Below are positions 23,693-35,500 of a stretch of DNA of 47,234 nt, piece after piece. Source of the stretch: Pelargonium tetragonum (taxonomy: Eukaryota; Streptophyta; Magnoliopsida; Geraniales; Geraniaceae). The translations under genes were made by a program, and so were the position numbers. Under the pieces are notes generated by a model. It saw only the letters and a list, made by a program, of their open reading frames with translations. It was not told the DNA's origin and ran no database searches. The stretch spans positions 1 to 47,234 of the forward strand of contig JAYMTL010000151.1 in NCBI GenBank assembly GCA_036897445.1. The letters run 5' to 3'. Within the stretch, counting starts at the first letter, position 1. Every line of letters begins with the position of its first letter.

Positions 23693-25223
23693 ACTCTTAT
23701 CTAAACTAAGTATCCCCAATTCCACGCCTAATTAATAGCTTGTGCCTGCTAATTGCTCAATACTAGACAGCACTTTGACCTGAACCCTACTTCACGACTA
23801 TAGAATTTAGAACAGGAACTATTTCAACGGAATCTATTCAATGTAACTCAAGATTCTAAGCTTCAACCCGGAACCACTTTATATTATAGGTAAAACCAGA
23901 AAGAAACCTATCCCTGTATTTTATTATCAACTTAGACTTCTCATTTCCTTTCTAAATAACCGGCTAGACGAGCCCCCGACTTATATAAATTGTATTCCGT
24001 AAAACCTATACCTCAAAAAGGGACTCCAGCCAACTTCATGAAAAAGCTTCAATAGGTGCTTCTATTTGCCCTAGAGTCATTCCCCTTCTACTTGATTTTA
24101 CCCTTTAACTTCGGAAGACCTTCCATACCCCAAAATTGACTTTTGCTAAGAATTATCTAGACTGAAAATCCCTTTCAATTCTATATATAGAAAACTTCCT
24201 AAAAAAACTTTCACTTGTAATATATTGACTCGGATTAAGAAAAGGCACTAGACTTATCAACAATCTATCTGGTGTAGTAGAACCTCTCAAAAAACCCTCG
24301 GAGTTAGAACTATCTCCGAACTCTTTATTAATTAGTACAAACCCCTTTTACTGAGAGGCTGGCTTCTTTATCTTTAATCTTCCCTTACCCGGGCCTACCC
24401 AGTTTCTTTACCGAAACCGGTTCCTTTAGCCAGCAGACTGAGCAGAAAAGTAACACTAAATACTCTACCAATCCTATCAAACCTCAGTGACTTTCATCGA
24501 TCCCTGCTTACTGACAGCTAGACTACTTCCTATACGCATTCCTTTTCTATAACTTTATAATAATTGAAATTATATCATTTTACCTCAATCTAAAAAAGGC
24601 CTACCCAGTGCTTTACATTCTATTAAAGGCTTTTTGGAGCTAACCTTTCCTCCCCTCGGCTCTTTACACTACCCAATGAAATTTCTAAACCCTTTATTCC
24701 CTTCATTGTAAAATACAGGCTTTCGCTTTATCGTATTTACTTACCTAGGTTTGACTTTCTTTCTATTAATTAATAAAAACTTCACAACTTTCTTTAGAAC
24801 TCAACGGAATGGTCAGATTCAAATAAAGTAACTCAAAAGGGCCTAATCCCACTTCTTTTAGTTTTAGGTAACCCAGGGAAGCTCTACCCCTCTTTTCATT
24901 TTTAGTCAGAATAGACTCAATACAATCCCAGCAAATCAAGTAGCCCCTATCTACCTTTCAAACTTAGCGCTATACCGAAAACTTACTTTAGAATTAGAAC
25001 TGTTGAGACGGAATAACCAGAATATACAAAGACAGTCAGTTCAAATCCCAAACTGAATAGGTAAACCCGGGAAATCCGTATTTTCAATTTAGACTAATCT
25101 TACTAAAATCCAAGAAAGCAAACTTTTTTTAATCCAAATCCCCGTCAGGTTGAAACTAGAGAAACCCTATTCCTAGAATGAAAGTACCTGCCTTAATTAC
25201 TAGCCTAGTGAAAGCTCCCCCTC

Positions 25224-25583
25224 TTGCTCCTCCCTACTAAGAGAGTGCAGAAGTCAGTAACAAATAGAAAACGAAAAAAGAAGAAGACAGTAGGCTACAA
25301 GAATAAAGCAAGTAAGAAAACAATGAAGTCAAAGAAAAGGATTAGGAAGATACCGAGTAAGAATTATTCTACATTTGAGTTTTTCCTATATTTAGCTTAT
25401 ATTACGTCGCCCCAGTACTATTCTTTTTTATTAGCGACCCCTTTTTTATTTCATTTCAACAATCCTGAAAACGGGACTCCTTTAATTACGCTAGATTTAT
25501 GCGATAACCTAAAGGTTTTGAAATTGGGAAGTTTGCTCCCTTTGACGAAAGACATTTTGCGAATAAAACTTACTAAACCGTGA
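25224..25583 (+). CDS. Unassigned 119-codon open frame, Lys-rich N terminus
   Basis: The longest ATG frame in the window. Residues 1-47 are extremely basic (runs such as RKRKKKK and KASKKTMKSKKRIRK). Residues 48-75 are aromatic and hydrophobic and could form one membrane segment, and the rest is mixed. I recognise no family. The basic part coincides with a purine-rich tract at 25226-25365 inside otherwise C+T-rich DNA, so the frame may simply follow from base composition. A 119-codon frame is not surprising by chance in 47 kb at this G+C content, and the start at ATG has no visible ribosome-binding or promoter signal. If real, it would be a small basic protein of unknown role. Confidence 0.15.
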   Translation: MLLPTKRVQKSVTNRKRKKKKTVGYKNKASKKTMKSKKRIRKIPSKNYSTFEFFLYLAYITSPQYYSFLLATPFLFHFNNPENGTPLITLDLCDNLKVLKLGSLLPLTKDILRIKLTKP

Positions 25584-27175
25584 GCCAACATTCTACATTC
25601 TATTCTAGTCTAGAAAACTCAGTCTTTAATTCAATCTAATTAAAGAGGAACTAACTAATCTAAAAGGTTCCGTTGTTGCGCATTTAACTAATTAGTCAAA
25701 AATGTTTCTAAAGCTTTCTTTATATTTAACCACAGCTTAAGAAAACACAAGAGGGGCCTTCTTATCCTAAAAAGTTTTAACTTGTAGCCCTTTATGGAGG
25801 CTTTGTAAGATCTATCTGCTCCTTTTGATAAACAACTTCTTGATATCACTTCTTTATGGTATGAAATAAACAAATTTAGCGGGCATTTAGATCTTATAGC
25901 CGGGGAGAATTCTATCTAATGGGAATTGCTTGATTGAGTTCTTAACTTTAAGAAGCCTCGACAGTATGGATTTTATTTACACAGGAAAATAGGAAACCGG
26001 GAGCTGGGATCTTTTTAATTCGTGAAAGCGAAGTACTTGTTTTTATAGAGCGTGGGTCCCTAGTTGAGTGTATGCTGTAGTTATAGGTATCGAAGATAAA
26101 GGGATAAGCAAAAAACTTAAGAAACTGTAACTACCTAGCCGCGCTTTAGGTTTTTCTGGTAAGGAATCTTTATAAACCACGTTATGACCTTTTTTTAGTA
26201 TAACACTATGACGATACCCTTATAGGACTGCACTACAACTTCAACTTATTTTACTGTATAACGAATTCTACTTGAGTGAGCCACTCTTTAAAAAGCACTA
26301 CTGCTATATACTTGAAAAAACTTTTTGAATATATAATATATTAAGCGTAATAAGTAGAATAACACAAGAGTTTTTGACTTGTTGGTAAGGGAAGGGCCCT
26401 TTTCGTCAAGGAGTTGTTATAGAGTTGTATATTCCGTCCGAGCATTTAGAGAAGTAGGCAAAAGGGTTTTAGCGGTCCGTATAGAATAGATAGAATACTA
26501 AAATAAAAACCTTTCTTAAAAGGACTTCGTTTTTCGTATAGTACTGAATGGAATAAGCTGGCTAATTTAATACTGAACTGAGTCAATTCTTCCTTATACT
26601 TATAAAACCGGCAAGGCCTCGAATATATAAATAGGGTGGTTAGTCAAGCTCGAGAATAAAAAAACATGATTATATAAAGACTCTTCAACTTCCCTTAACT
26701 CAAATTTTCACTAAACAAGGTAATGGACAAATCTTGTAATGAGGGAGTCCACTATTCTGGTTAACCTAAATCTCTTTTATCCTAAAAATATGCTAGAGTA
26801 TCCGGATTTTTATATGGAATCGCCTTTTCGTAAGCTACTAAACCCTATATAATATAAAAGTGAATCCCAAAAACCGACGAGGCTAAATTTTCACAAGTTG
26901 TTTATGGCTTTCACATTTAGGAGCCAGGCAAACCACTCGGTATTTTAGAAAGGATATAACTGACCCGGGTTAGTTCCTATATATCGGATTTGTTGGATCT
27001 GTAAAAGGGGTTTAGTTCATTTTTGTAGACTCCAGTTTGATGCTTGAATTAAGAATCTTTAGAAAAGAGCAGCTACGCTAAGTGGGAGGTACCTAAAAAT
27101 TATGCTTTTATACCCCATGCTAGAAATACGAAGGGGTACCCTATGCTTATCGAGTGTGCCTAAGGCGAAGAGTCT
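25584..27175. other. Gene-free stretch
   Basis: No recognisable gene or RNA. The minus-strand frame of 61 codons at 25688-25873 has no supporting feature. Confidence 0.5.
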
Positions 27176-27268
27176 ATACATAACAAAATTTTGTATTTGA
27201 ACCCGCGAAAATAAGCAGAATTCTAGTGCTCTACCTGGTGAAGTAAGAAATTTTTGAGCCACGTATCC
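27176..27268 (-). tRNA. tRNA-like locus with expanded D-loop
   Basis: On the minus strand GGCTC (27256-27260) and AGGTAGAGCAC (27226-27236) can form a D-stem GCTC/GAGC, with about 20 bases between the strands instead of the usual 7-9. Next come TAGAATTCTGC and then TCGCGGGTTCAAATAC, a good T-loop (27195-27207), although the 3' T-stem strand is lost. ATACG at 27263-27267 can pair with TGTAT near 27176-27180. The AGGTAGAGCAC word is identical to that in organellar trnV(UAC), but the anticodon region differs. UCU (Arg) could be read if T33 is taken at 27219. It looks like a tRNA interrupted by small insertions in the D-loop and T-arm, or a pseudogene. Confidence 0.3.
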
Positions 27269-27914
27269 CTAAGTATAGACCGGGTCGCTTAAGTATCTAG
27301 CTTATTAAGTTAAGGTGTAAACCATAAAGCTTATACAACAGGTTGAATTCAGAGGTTAGTTTATTAAAAGCGATTTCTACTACTAAACAAAGGGCTTTTT
27401 AAGTAGAAGTCTTGCGTTAGAGCTCCGGTTGTTTGATTTAACCGAACTCAAAAGTTCTTTTGTTCAATTACTCAAGAGTGAAAGGAAAACTCAGACGAGT
27501 AACAATAAAATTGAAAGCTTTTCTTAACTATTTCCTTAGCTTTTGACAGTCCTAGAAAACCTCGTTACTAAATGAAAGGGTTCCTTACTTGGGGATATCC
27601 TAAATTTAGGTAATTCCTATTATTCCTAATTTTTAAGGCTTTTACTCATTTCATAACTCGAAATAAAAAAAAGACATTTAGTTACATTTTAGCAAAAGTC
27701 TTTACTGATGTCTAAGAAAGAATCTTTTGTAGTAACTCTTAATAGAAGAGAGACTTTTTTCACTTTGACAATTAGCTTTCGGCACTATTCAAGGTACTCG
27801 TTTTGAATAATAGAGAACACGTGTGTTTTAATAAGAAAGACTCTGGGCTTTCAGCTTTTTATAATTTCTTAGTCCCGGAGAAATTCAAAACCTATAGAAT
27901 AGAAAAAAACTGGC

Positions 27915-27972
27915 TAACCCGAAAAGGATTCCTAAGTAAAGAAATCTTAGGTTCAAGTCCCCTTAATATGCA
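27915..27972 (+). tRNA. Weak tRNA-like 3' half
   Basis: A hairpin CCTAAG/CTTAGG (27930-27935 and 27945-27950) around a 9-base loop is followed at once by TTCAAGTCC, imitating an anticodon or variable arm followed by a T-loop. No D-arm or complementary acceptor is visible. The T-stem beyond the G-C pairs does not form. It lies inside a 77-codon open frame (27803-28036) that resembles nothing known. Confidence 0.15.
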
Positions 27973-28086
27973 GTTATTGTATTACTTTGAAAAGGACAAA
28001 TTCCTCAGTATAACGGAGGAAGGGACGTGCAAGTAGTATCCTATATAAGACATTCATACCTTATCTTCTTCTTTTTCTCTAGCTTT

Positions 28087-28102
28087 CTTATTTACAATAC
28101 CT
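28087..28102 (+). repeat. 16-base repeat family, variant copy
   Basis: A near-identical copy of CTTATTTACAATACCT, also found at 5701-5717 and 6382-6398. It lies about 130 bases from the Gln-like tRNA locus, but the other copies have no tRNA neighbour. Confidence 0.55.
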
Positions 28103-28232
28103 CTTTTATTGACTTGTTTCATACCCAGATCTCACACTCTTAACACCTAAAACTCTCTAATTTGCTTCTTATTCAGTGAGTTTAGTTTATTTATAGCTCT
28201 GAACAAAAAGAGAATAGGAACTCCTTTTTCTA

Positions 28233-28303
28233 TACACTGGCAGGACTTGAACCCCTGAATTATAGTACCAACAACCAGTGCTCTAACCACTAGAAACACA
28301 ACT
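28233..28303 (-). tRNA. tRNA-Gln (UUG)-like, D-arm 5' strand lost
   Basis: The minus strand reads TAGTGGTTAGAGCAC, CTGGT-TGTTGGT-ACTAT, then CAGGGGTTCAAGTCCTG and CCAGTGTA. The anticodon-arm block aligns base for base with mitochondrial tRNA-Gln (ATCGGTTTTTGGTACCGG), putting TTG in the anticodon position. Base 33 is G instead of the near-universal T. The anticodon stem keeps three pairs plus one mismatch and one G-T. The T-arm pairs well (CAGG/CCTG). The expected 5' D-stem strand (GCCAA or GCTCA) is absent: TTTC runs straight into TAGTGG. No good 5' partner for the 3' acceptor CCAGTGT is seen. It is a degraded or structurally reduced trnQ. Sequence resembling cytosolic tRNAs in the D-arm makes another origin possible. 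Confidence 0.45.
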
Positions 28304-28354
28304 AAAGCATATCGTTATAGCTAAATAGAAAAAGAAACCAATAACAAGAAAAGG

Positions 28355-28391
28355 AAGCCTCCTTGTGCGTAAGCTTTGAAACTGGAGGCTT
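28355..28391. repeat. Hairpin, 8-bp perfect GC-rich stem
   Basis: AAGCCTCC at 28355-28362 pairs with GGAGGCTT at 28384-28391, with a 21-base loop. It lies about 50 bases upstream of the Gln-like tRNA (minus-strand sense), so it could belong to a tRNA precursor, but no direct evidence shows this. Confidence 0.5.
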
Positions 28392-28429
28392 AGCTAAGGG
28401 GTTGTTAGTTATATGTCCTACCTAGTCTT

Positions 28430-29560
28430 AGTTTATAATAAATCCTCTTACTGTTAATATTATATATCATCTCATAAATAGTACATTTCAAACTCGAGGG
28501 ATACCCCCTAAAAGCAAAGAACTTGAATATATTAAGGTGCGAAAGCCCTAAAAAACATCTCTACTTACTTTACTACAACTATAAGCACTACTTAATAACT
28601 AAGATACTACATCTATGAATATCTTCTTATAGCTACATCTCTCATAACTACAACAAGAGTACCTCCCATAAAAGTATAAGGCACTAATTAACTAAATCCT
28701 ATACCCAGCAATATAAGTAAGATAATAGCTATATATAAGACATACCAATACATTAGCTGCAATAAGCTCTATCCTCTGCACCCCCTATAAGAGTCTAGCT
28801 ACTACTAAGACTGTTAGAGCGTTTCCCTCTTATGCTTCTGATAAGTTTCCTGTTCCTACCTCTTCTTAAAATCCGATCAAAGCAAAGAGCAAGTCAGAAT
28901 CTAAACTAAAACCGAGTAAAAGTAAGCAAATTCAAACTATATAAAAGAAATAGGAATGAAAAAGAAGGGTAAGAAAGATGGTAGCGCTATATAATGTGTT
29001 ATCCCGATTCAACTCATATACTATAGCGACCTTCCTCCGCGCTGCTGCAGTCGGTGGATCCATTCTTCTAAAGTTAAGGTACATACCCTCCATACTGATA
29101 AACAAATAAGACATTGAGGAAACCTTGAAAGAACAACTACTAACATACTAATATAATAGCTACAACTAAGACAATAATTAGCTTGCCCGCATCCCTATCA
29201 CAGTCTAGTAGGCCTATATCTCTTTACCTGTACTGTCCCTCGCTCTTCCTCCTCCTATTTGGTTAAGTCTAGCTATGCCTGTTACCTCTTTCTCTCTAGC
29301 TACTATGCCTCCTTCTGTTCATACTACTCGCACTTCTCTGCTACTGCTACTGAGTCTACTAAACAGAGGTGTAGGATATAGCTCAAACAATATAGGAAAC
29401 AAGGATACAGAATCCCAAACAGCAAAGAGTACATAATCCGGGTCTATGGAAGAAGAGTACAAGAACTCAAAAAAGAGTACGAAGTCAAAGAAGAAGAGTT
29501 CAGACACCTCAGACAGATTTTTTTCTAGTTCCTAAGTCAAGTAGTTTCAGAATAAAGGGG
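28430..29560. other. Compositionally distinct segment, possible decayed coding fossil
   Basis: The + strand changes here to a low-G, CTA/ATA/ACT-triplet-rich sequence, then to a C+T-rich part with CCT/TCT/CTA triplets (29200-29370), and then to purine-rich tracts at 28870-28925 and 29447-29512. Read in single frames, stretches show a coding-like residue pattern, with hydrophobic parts followed by Ser/Lys-rich hydrophilic tails. The whole carries multiple breaks and no intact gene. Such a pattern could be the fossil of an inserted element or of a foreign gene of unknown family. No terminal repeats were recognised. I assign no function, and low-complexity DNA with chance coding character is an equal alternative. 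Confidence 0.3.
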
Positions 29561-32500
29561 GAGTGCTTCTGCCTTACCTCTTTTTGCTACTTCGTTCTCT
29601 CTAACTCTAATAAGTGAAGGGGTAGCTTTGTTATAGCCCCCGACCTGCCGTTCCTTTAATAAAGAATGTCTTACCCTTTTTGCGGTTGTATGTACTAGAT
29701 TCAAGCATCAACTTAGTATCATATTCCATTCGTTTTATTTCATTTCTTTATAAGTTACTTAGATCAAATATCATCAAATATCAAAGGGTGATTTTCTTTT
29801 TTAAGCAGATTGCAAAAGAGTTAGGGAGTTACTTTCTCTTACGTATAGGTAGTTGCATAGTCGAGTATTGATATTGACAGCCGCAAAAGCTTTCCCTCTA
29901 AATTTTAGTAAAGCTTACTTTTATTCGACTTGGTGTTCTTAATTGGTGAATTTTAGAAGGCTTCTTAAGGCTATATGTAAGTCAATTTACGAGGACTTCA
30001 TTATAACTATAGAGTACAAACTGGTTATTCTAGATTTTAGAATTTCTTAAAAAAGGGGGGACCCAAACAAATTGTGAATTCCTTTCGTGAATAGTAAAAG
30101 ATTACTTTATTATAAAAAACTCATTTTACGGGAATGCTTGTCTTATACAAAGTACAGAGGTTTATAAACAAAATGAAGTTTAGGGGTTTTCTGGTAAAAC
30201 CCTGTAGGAGACGATCAATAAGAACTTCTAAATATAAAAAATTCTAGCTTTAGCGCTGCTGTTTACTTTACAACAAATTCGGTTGTATGATCCTTATCGT
30301 TTCGACTGCAGCGAATAAAATCTACTAGAGTACCCCTTGAAATAAAAAAGTCTGGATTATAGGTTGTACACATCCAGTTTTTCATAACTAGTGTACTTTT
30401 TTACATAAAAAAAAAAGTAAAGCCAGCTTCTTGCTGTATATCAAGAAAATTTTTTGGTATATACAATTCGTATAAATGATACGGGTTGAGATCCCAAGTA
30501 AGGCCTGTGCTTATCCTGGATATATCCTAAATTTTGAGGTCAGTCTTTTAGCTTTTAAATACTAAATAGAAATAGAATCAAGTGCTAGTACATCTAAGGA
30601 TTTTTGCTCTTGAGTCGAGTGAGGAATTGAAAAAATCCTTTCAAAGTATCCTTAGTCCTTCCAATAGCGTAACCAGAAAAGGCATAACATAAATAAAAAG
30701 GCGCTTTACAAAAAGTAAGAGAAAACTTTTTACCTATTGTAAGAAAAGAAAGATCTTTCCTAAAAAGAGGCCCTTAACCCGGGGTTATTAACTACAAAAA
30801 AAGTAAGTACAACAATTTGGTATGGATTGTACATCAAGAATGTCCTATATCTTTCATTTTTGGTGACTTGGTTAGGATTACCTTAGGAATTAAGGGCTAT
30901 GCCAATAAAAGACAAGAAAAGAAGCACTGCACATAGCGGCGACTTCTTTCCAACCAAACCTTAGATACTCAAATCTCAAATAAGAGTTTTATAAGGCTCT
31001 TTTTAGGTCCCCGTAAGAATATTAGCTTCCTACGATTAGGTCTTAGTCTTCCTTACCGGACAACCCGTTTCATTTAAGATATTGGAAAATCCGGGATAAA
31101 TTTAAGTTTTCAACTAGAGAGGCTTTATTCACAAGTCTTCCTAAAGGTTTACTGCCCTAGTGAGGTAAAGAGGGTTTTGGGCAATTCGTAGTTGGTCTTT
31201 TCATAGCGGAAAAGAGTCTTTTTCTAATGAATTAGTATTTGAGGCGAAGAGGTTATCGACATTAAGTTTTGAACACAAAATGACAGATATGCTAGGGGTT
31301 CTTTTAGCCTACTGAGTAGCCCTTTGGATAGTTCCTACTAAGTGGATATGAAGAGCGTGTAATATGACTTATTTCCAGAAAAGTCTTTTTTTTAGGTCTT
31401 AGGAGTTCTTTAAAATCTTGTGATACTCTAAACTTTTTCATTTATCGTTTCTCTATAAATTTATAAAAAAGACCAAAAAACCTCTCTTTTATTCCTAATC
31501 TTTTTCCGTTTCTTAGATTAGATTTAGTCTTGTTTGTTCTGTGTTAACTGGGTTGCAAGGCACATAAATAACCTAGAATCTTTTACTATTCCGAGTTGGC
31601 GGAGTTAGGGCAAGTAAAGAGACTGACTAAAGCTCTGCTCTTTCTGTCCAGTATATAAATTACAAAAAATTACAGGAGATCCGGTTAAAACTTAATGCTG
31701 GAATTTTTACTACGAAATTCCCAAGGAACTTACGGATTACAACCTATGGACACCCGAATTCGTGGAAACTTCAGAGACTGGCTTATCAAGGGTTTCAATT
31801 TCATACAAAACTCTACGACGAACGCGCTTTCTTGCTTTATAACAAAAGAGACTTACAAGGAAACAAAAAAACCCAAGGATCTATCATCTTTTTATTTATA
31901 AAATTACCGACTTATTAAAACCTAATAATCTAGAGAAATTTTTATAGGATAAAAGAAAAGGATCCTTTAATAGAGATAAAAACCCTGCTTACCTAAAAGG
32001 AGCGCTCTAACTATTAAAATGAAATTAATAAGTACGGATTTGCCTTCGATATACTTCTAGAGACGCCCTTTTCGAAAATTTAGATCTTTCTTTAGCCTGT
32101 TCTGGCTGGCTATAAAAAACCTTAAGAGTCTCTCCTATTTAGCATTCTATGGAAAGTTTCTTAAAATATCCGCGTTTATGGACTACTACCTAAAACTACT
32201 AAGTAATAAAGATACCGACTACTAAATTTTCCAGCAAGGGTTCCTTTTTCTTTTACGGGGACACTCTAAGAATAGGATCTTTTTTTAAGGGGAACCCGAG
32301 CTTTTTCAGTCCCCTACCTATATAGTGTACAATACCTTATGTGACATTTACCAAGGTGAATAGTAAAAACGAACGACAAAGTAAACCAATTGAATTCCGC
32401 TTAATATTGTCTTTTTGATACGAGTCCTTTTTTCATTTCAAAAACCAAAAAGAGGGATTTCTGCTAGCTAAGAAACTTCCCCCAAAGGGTATCCGAGTTA

Positions 32501-35500
32501 AGTTGATACATAATGTACATTCTTTATTTTAATAAGGGAGGCTTTCAGGAGTCGTAAGTTCTTATTGGATACTTTAGAGAAGGGCATTCTATGCGCTTTA
32601 ACTTAAACTTATTGTGTACATTGGAGTGAAAACAAGACTCTTTAAACACATAACAAACGAGTCTCCTTGCATCTAACTTTCATATACCTTGACTCCGAAA
32701 AAGTTATGAGAATAAGATAATACCGCAAATACCAAGAAGTTCCAGTTAGTCAGAGCTAACTATAAAAAAGCATCCTACTTTACTAGGGCCAACTTCCCTT
32801 AGTTCTTTGATAAGCGCTATAAACAGAGTATTGCGAGAAGTTTTTACATGTTTATAGACCCCTCTAAGTTTAGGAACCAAACAAGTGATCAAAAAAAAGG
32901 AATCGTTAGAATAATGCTCAAAGCTAAAAACTTCTTGATTAGTTTGAGTCTTTTAGTGGTCATATCGAGCCATAATATTAAGGATGAAGGGCTTTTTGTG
33001 GAAGGGTTTGATGTTCGGCATACTCTTAAACTTTCCAAATGTTTGTAATAAAGACTGTAGGGAAGCCTTTTAAGGAGTTATACGAAAAAAAATCAGTTTC
33101 ATCTTGCTTGGTAACAAGAGTCCGTGAAAGGCATAAAGCACAAGGGTTTCAATCTCCATAACTTTTAGAAAAATCTCAGTTTTAATTAATAAGAGAAACA
33201 AAAGGATCCTTTTTTCTAGAATTCCTTGATTGACTTTTTAGATCCTATTACGCGGGCCGGTTAGAGTACGCTCGCTATTGGAAATGTGGGTTTGTATTAC
33301 TTGTAATCGTGAAAGCAAAGCTTCTTGCAGTAATATTAACATCAGATTCAAGCATGGCATCTCTAATTGCTCTATGAGTACCTCTGTAAATAGGATCCCT
33401 TTTAGTTAAGTAAGATGGAAAGATATATAATATAAAAAAGCTTCCAGTTTTGTAAGAAAAGGAAACAGAACTTAATATAGACGACTATATAGAGTTTCCT
33501 ATCGAGTCGAGAGTGTTTCCTTACAAATACGATTTGGCACGGGGGTACGCCTAGGTCTGTCAGTGGGAAGTGCATCTTACAGATTTTTAGATACCGTACT
33601 TACTACTCAATTGAAACGAGTGAAAAATCTTGTTTTTTATAGGGTTTATGTAGAGTTATCCTTATGACAAAAAAGTTCACTAGTTGAACACTGACGATTA
33701 AGAATTTACCTAACAACCGCTAACAAATAAGTAGTTTTTTGATCTAGATTCAAATCCTTTTTTCTTTACTAAGATTTAAAGTCTCAGATCCCCATTAGGG
33801 GGGGTTCCCTTTATCACTTTATTTATCTTTATTTAGATTTAGACGAATTCTATCTAATATCTTTTTATATCTTTCCCCAGGCTAAAGTTTTTTTATTTCT
33901 CATTCACAAGATTATCCTTCATAGACGACTGGGTTTGGGTTATCTCGTTGCGTTTACGTGTGTAAATACCATCATGTTAAATTTTAAGTATAGCAAGCTT
34001 TGCTCAAGAGAGAACAAGGAAGAGGTTAAAACCTTGGTTTTAAAGTACTCTTTTTTACTTTTATTCTACACATCTAGTTTTCTCTTTCTATCTAAATTAG
34101 ATTATATATGAATTAGCCTTAACTCGTTTCTTAAAGGAGGCCTTCCTTTTATCGATACGCGATGGGTCTTATATTGAAAAGTATATTAAGAATCAAACAA
34201 AAAGATTGCAATTAAAATAATGTTACCTGTCAAAAAGGCCCGGTCTCGGAACTTGTGCAACTTTAGTAATTTCCTTACTTTAAAAGGGCTTTCCTAATAG
34301 GCGAATCCGCGAAGGTTTCAACTTTGATTATATATACTACCTCGCCACTACAAGGACACAAACTCTTGATACGAATTATACAGAGTCTCCCGTGAAAAAG
34401 ATTGAAAGAGGAAACCAAATTCTAGTATTAGAGGCTTTTGGGAGCGTCTAGATCTAGAGACATTCTACTTATAAAAATGTGATTTTAAAAACTTATATAT
34501 TGGAGTAGTCTTACTCCCTAAACTTTCTTTTTATCTCTTCTAAGCAAGAAATTATATATACACATAATGCTTGGGATCCCCCACTTATCCTATTACTATT
34601 CTAATCTCGATTGGATACCCTACTTGATGAAGTAAAAGATTGGGAATGTACCTACCTAATTTTGTGGTATTAAAAAATAGAAGCAAAAACCAAGTAAGTG
34701 CATATAAAAATTCTTAGGATACTCTAGAAGGTTGATTTTGGGGTTTTTTGCGGGTCAATTTTACTACTTTGACTTTATATGGGTAGTCCAGTTTAGGTAA
34801 AAAGAAAGAGGATATAGTCTAAATATCAAAGCCTAAAGTTTTTTTTATTGTCACTCATTGATTCGCGCTAACCTAGGTTATAAATTCTAAATAAGGGGAA
34901 GCTACTCGTTAAATTTGAATGACAAGTGGGATAGAACCGTAAGAGTACCTTGACCTAATGTGGACTTCTTCCTAACTGACTTATTCTTAGGAATTAACCA
35001 AAATAGCAACTTAAGGAGGTAGTTAGTTTGACTCGAAGCGTTGAGGACTTGTTCTTTAAGGAGGAGTTTGCATTAGCAACTAGTTCCGGGCAGAGAAGGG
35101 AGCACTATTTATCTTAAGTCTAGTTTAATAGGATCCCAAGTTGTAGAAGCTCAAACTATAGACTTGCCAAGTGAAATTATTTGAGTTTAACAAGCCTATG
35201 CCCTTTTTTTAGAGTCTTACTATATCTTGAATTGGATTTCAATTTCATACTGGTACTTCAGAAAAGACTTTTCTGAAGGAATTCTTGCACGAAAAGACTG
35301 AATTTCTCTCTCACACGAACCCTCTTTAATCTAATCCCAGAAGCTTCAAACCCTTGACGCGACTATTCCAATCCAAATTATTAAGTATACTTTTCATTAC
35401 TTTTAGTAGCTAGAGCTTACAAAATGCCCCTCTTTTATAAAGAGTTAAGAAAAAGAAAGCACTATTTATCTTAAGGTATAGATAGTGAACCTGACACTCT

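Larger units (their letters stand above)
23180..25200. other. C+T-rich strand-asymmetric domain without genes
   Basis: Over about 2 kb the + strand is dominated by C, T and A with little G, in contrast to the balanced or G+T-rich DNA on other sides. Frames are short and stop-rich. It includes the 23-bp tandem duplication at 23482-23525 and copy C of the dispersed repeat at 23637-23692. Similar but shorter domains lie at 7050-7480 and 46560-46800. The cause is unknown. Strand-biased mutation and origin from a single amplified ancestor are both possible. Confidence 0.5.

Noticed and set aside
30360-30380. TTGTACACATCC resembles the conserved SSU rRNA word near position 1390.
   Set aside because: The expected neighbours (CGCCCGTC, then GTAACAAGGTA) do not follow, so I treat it as chance.
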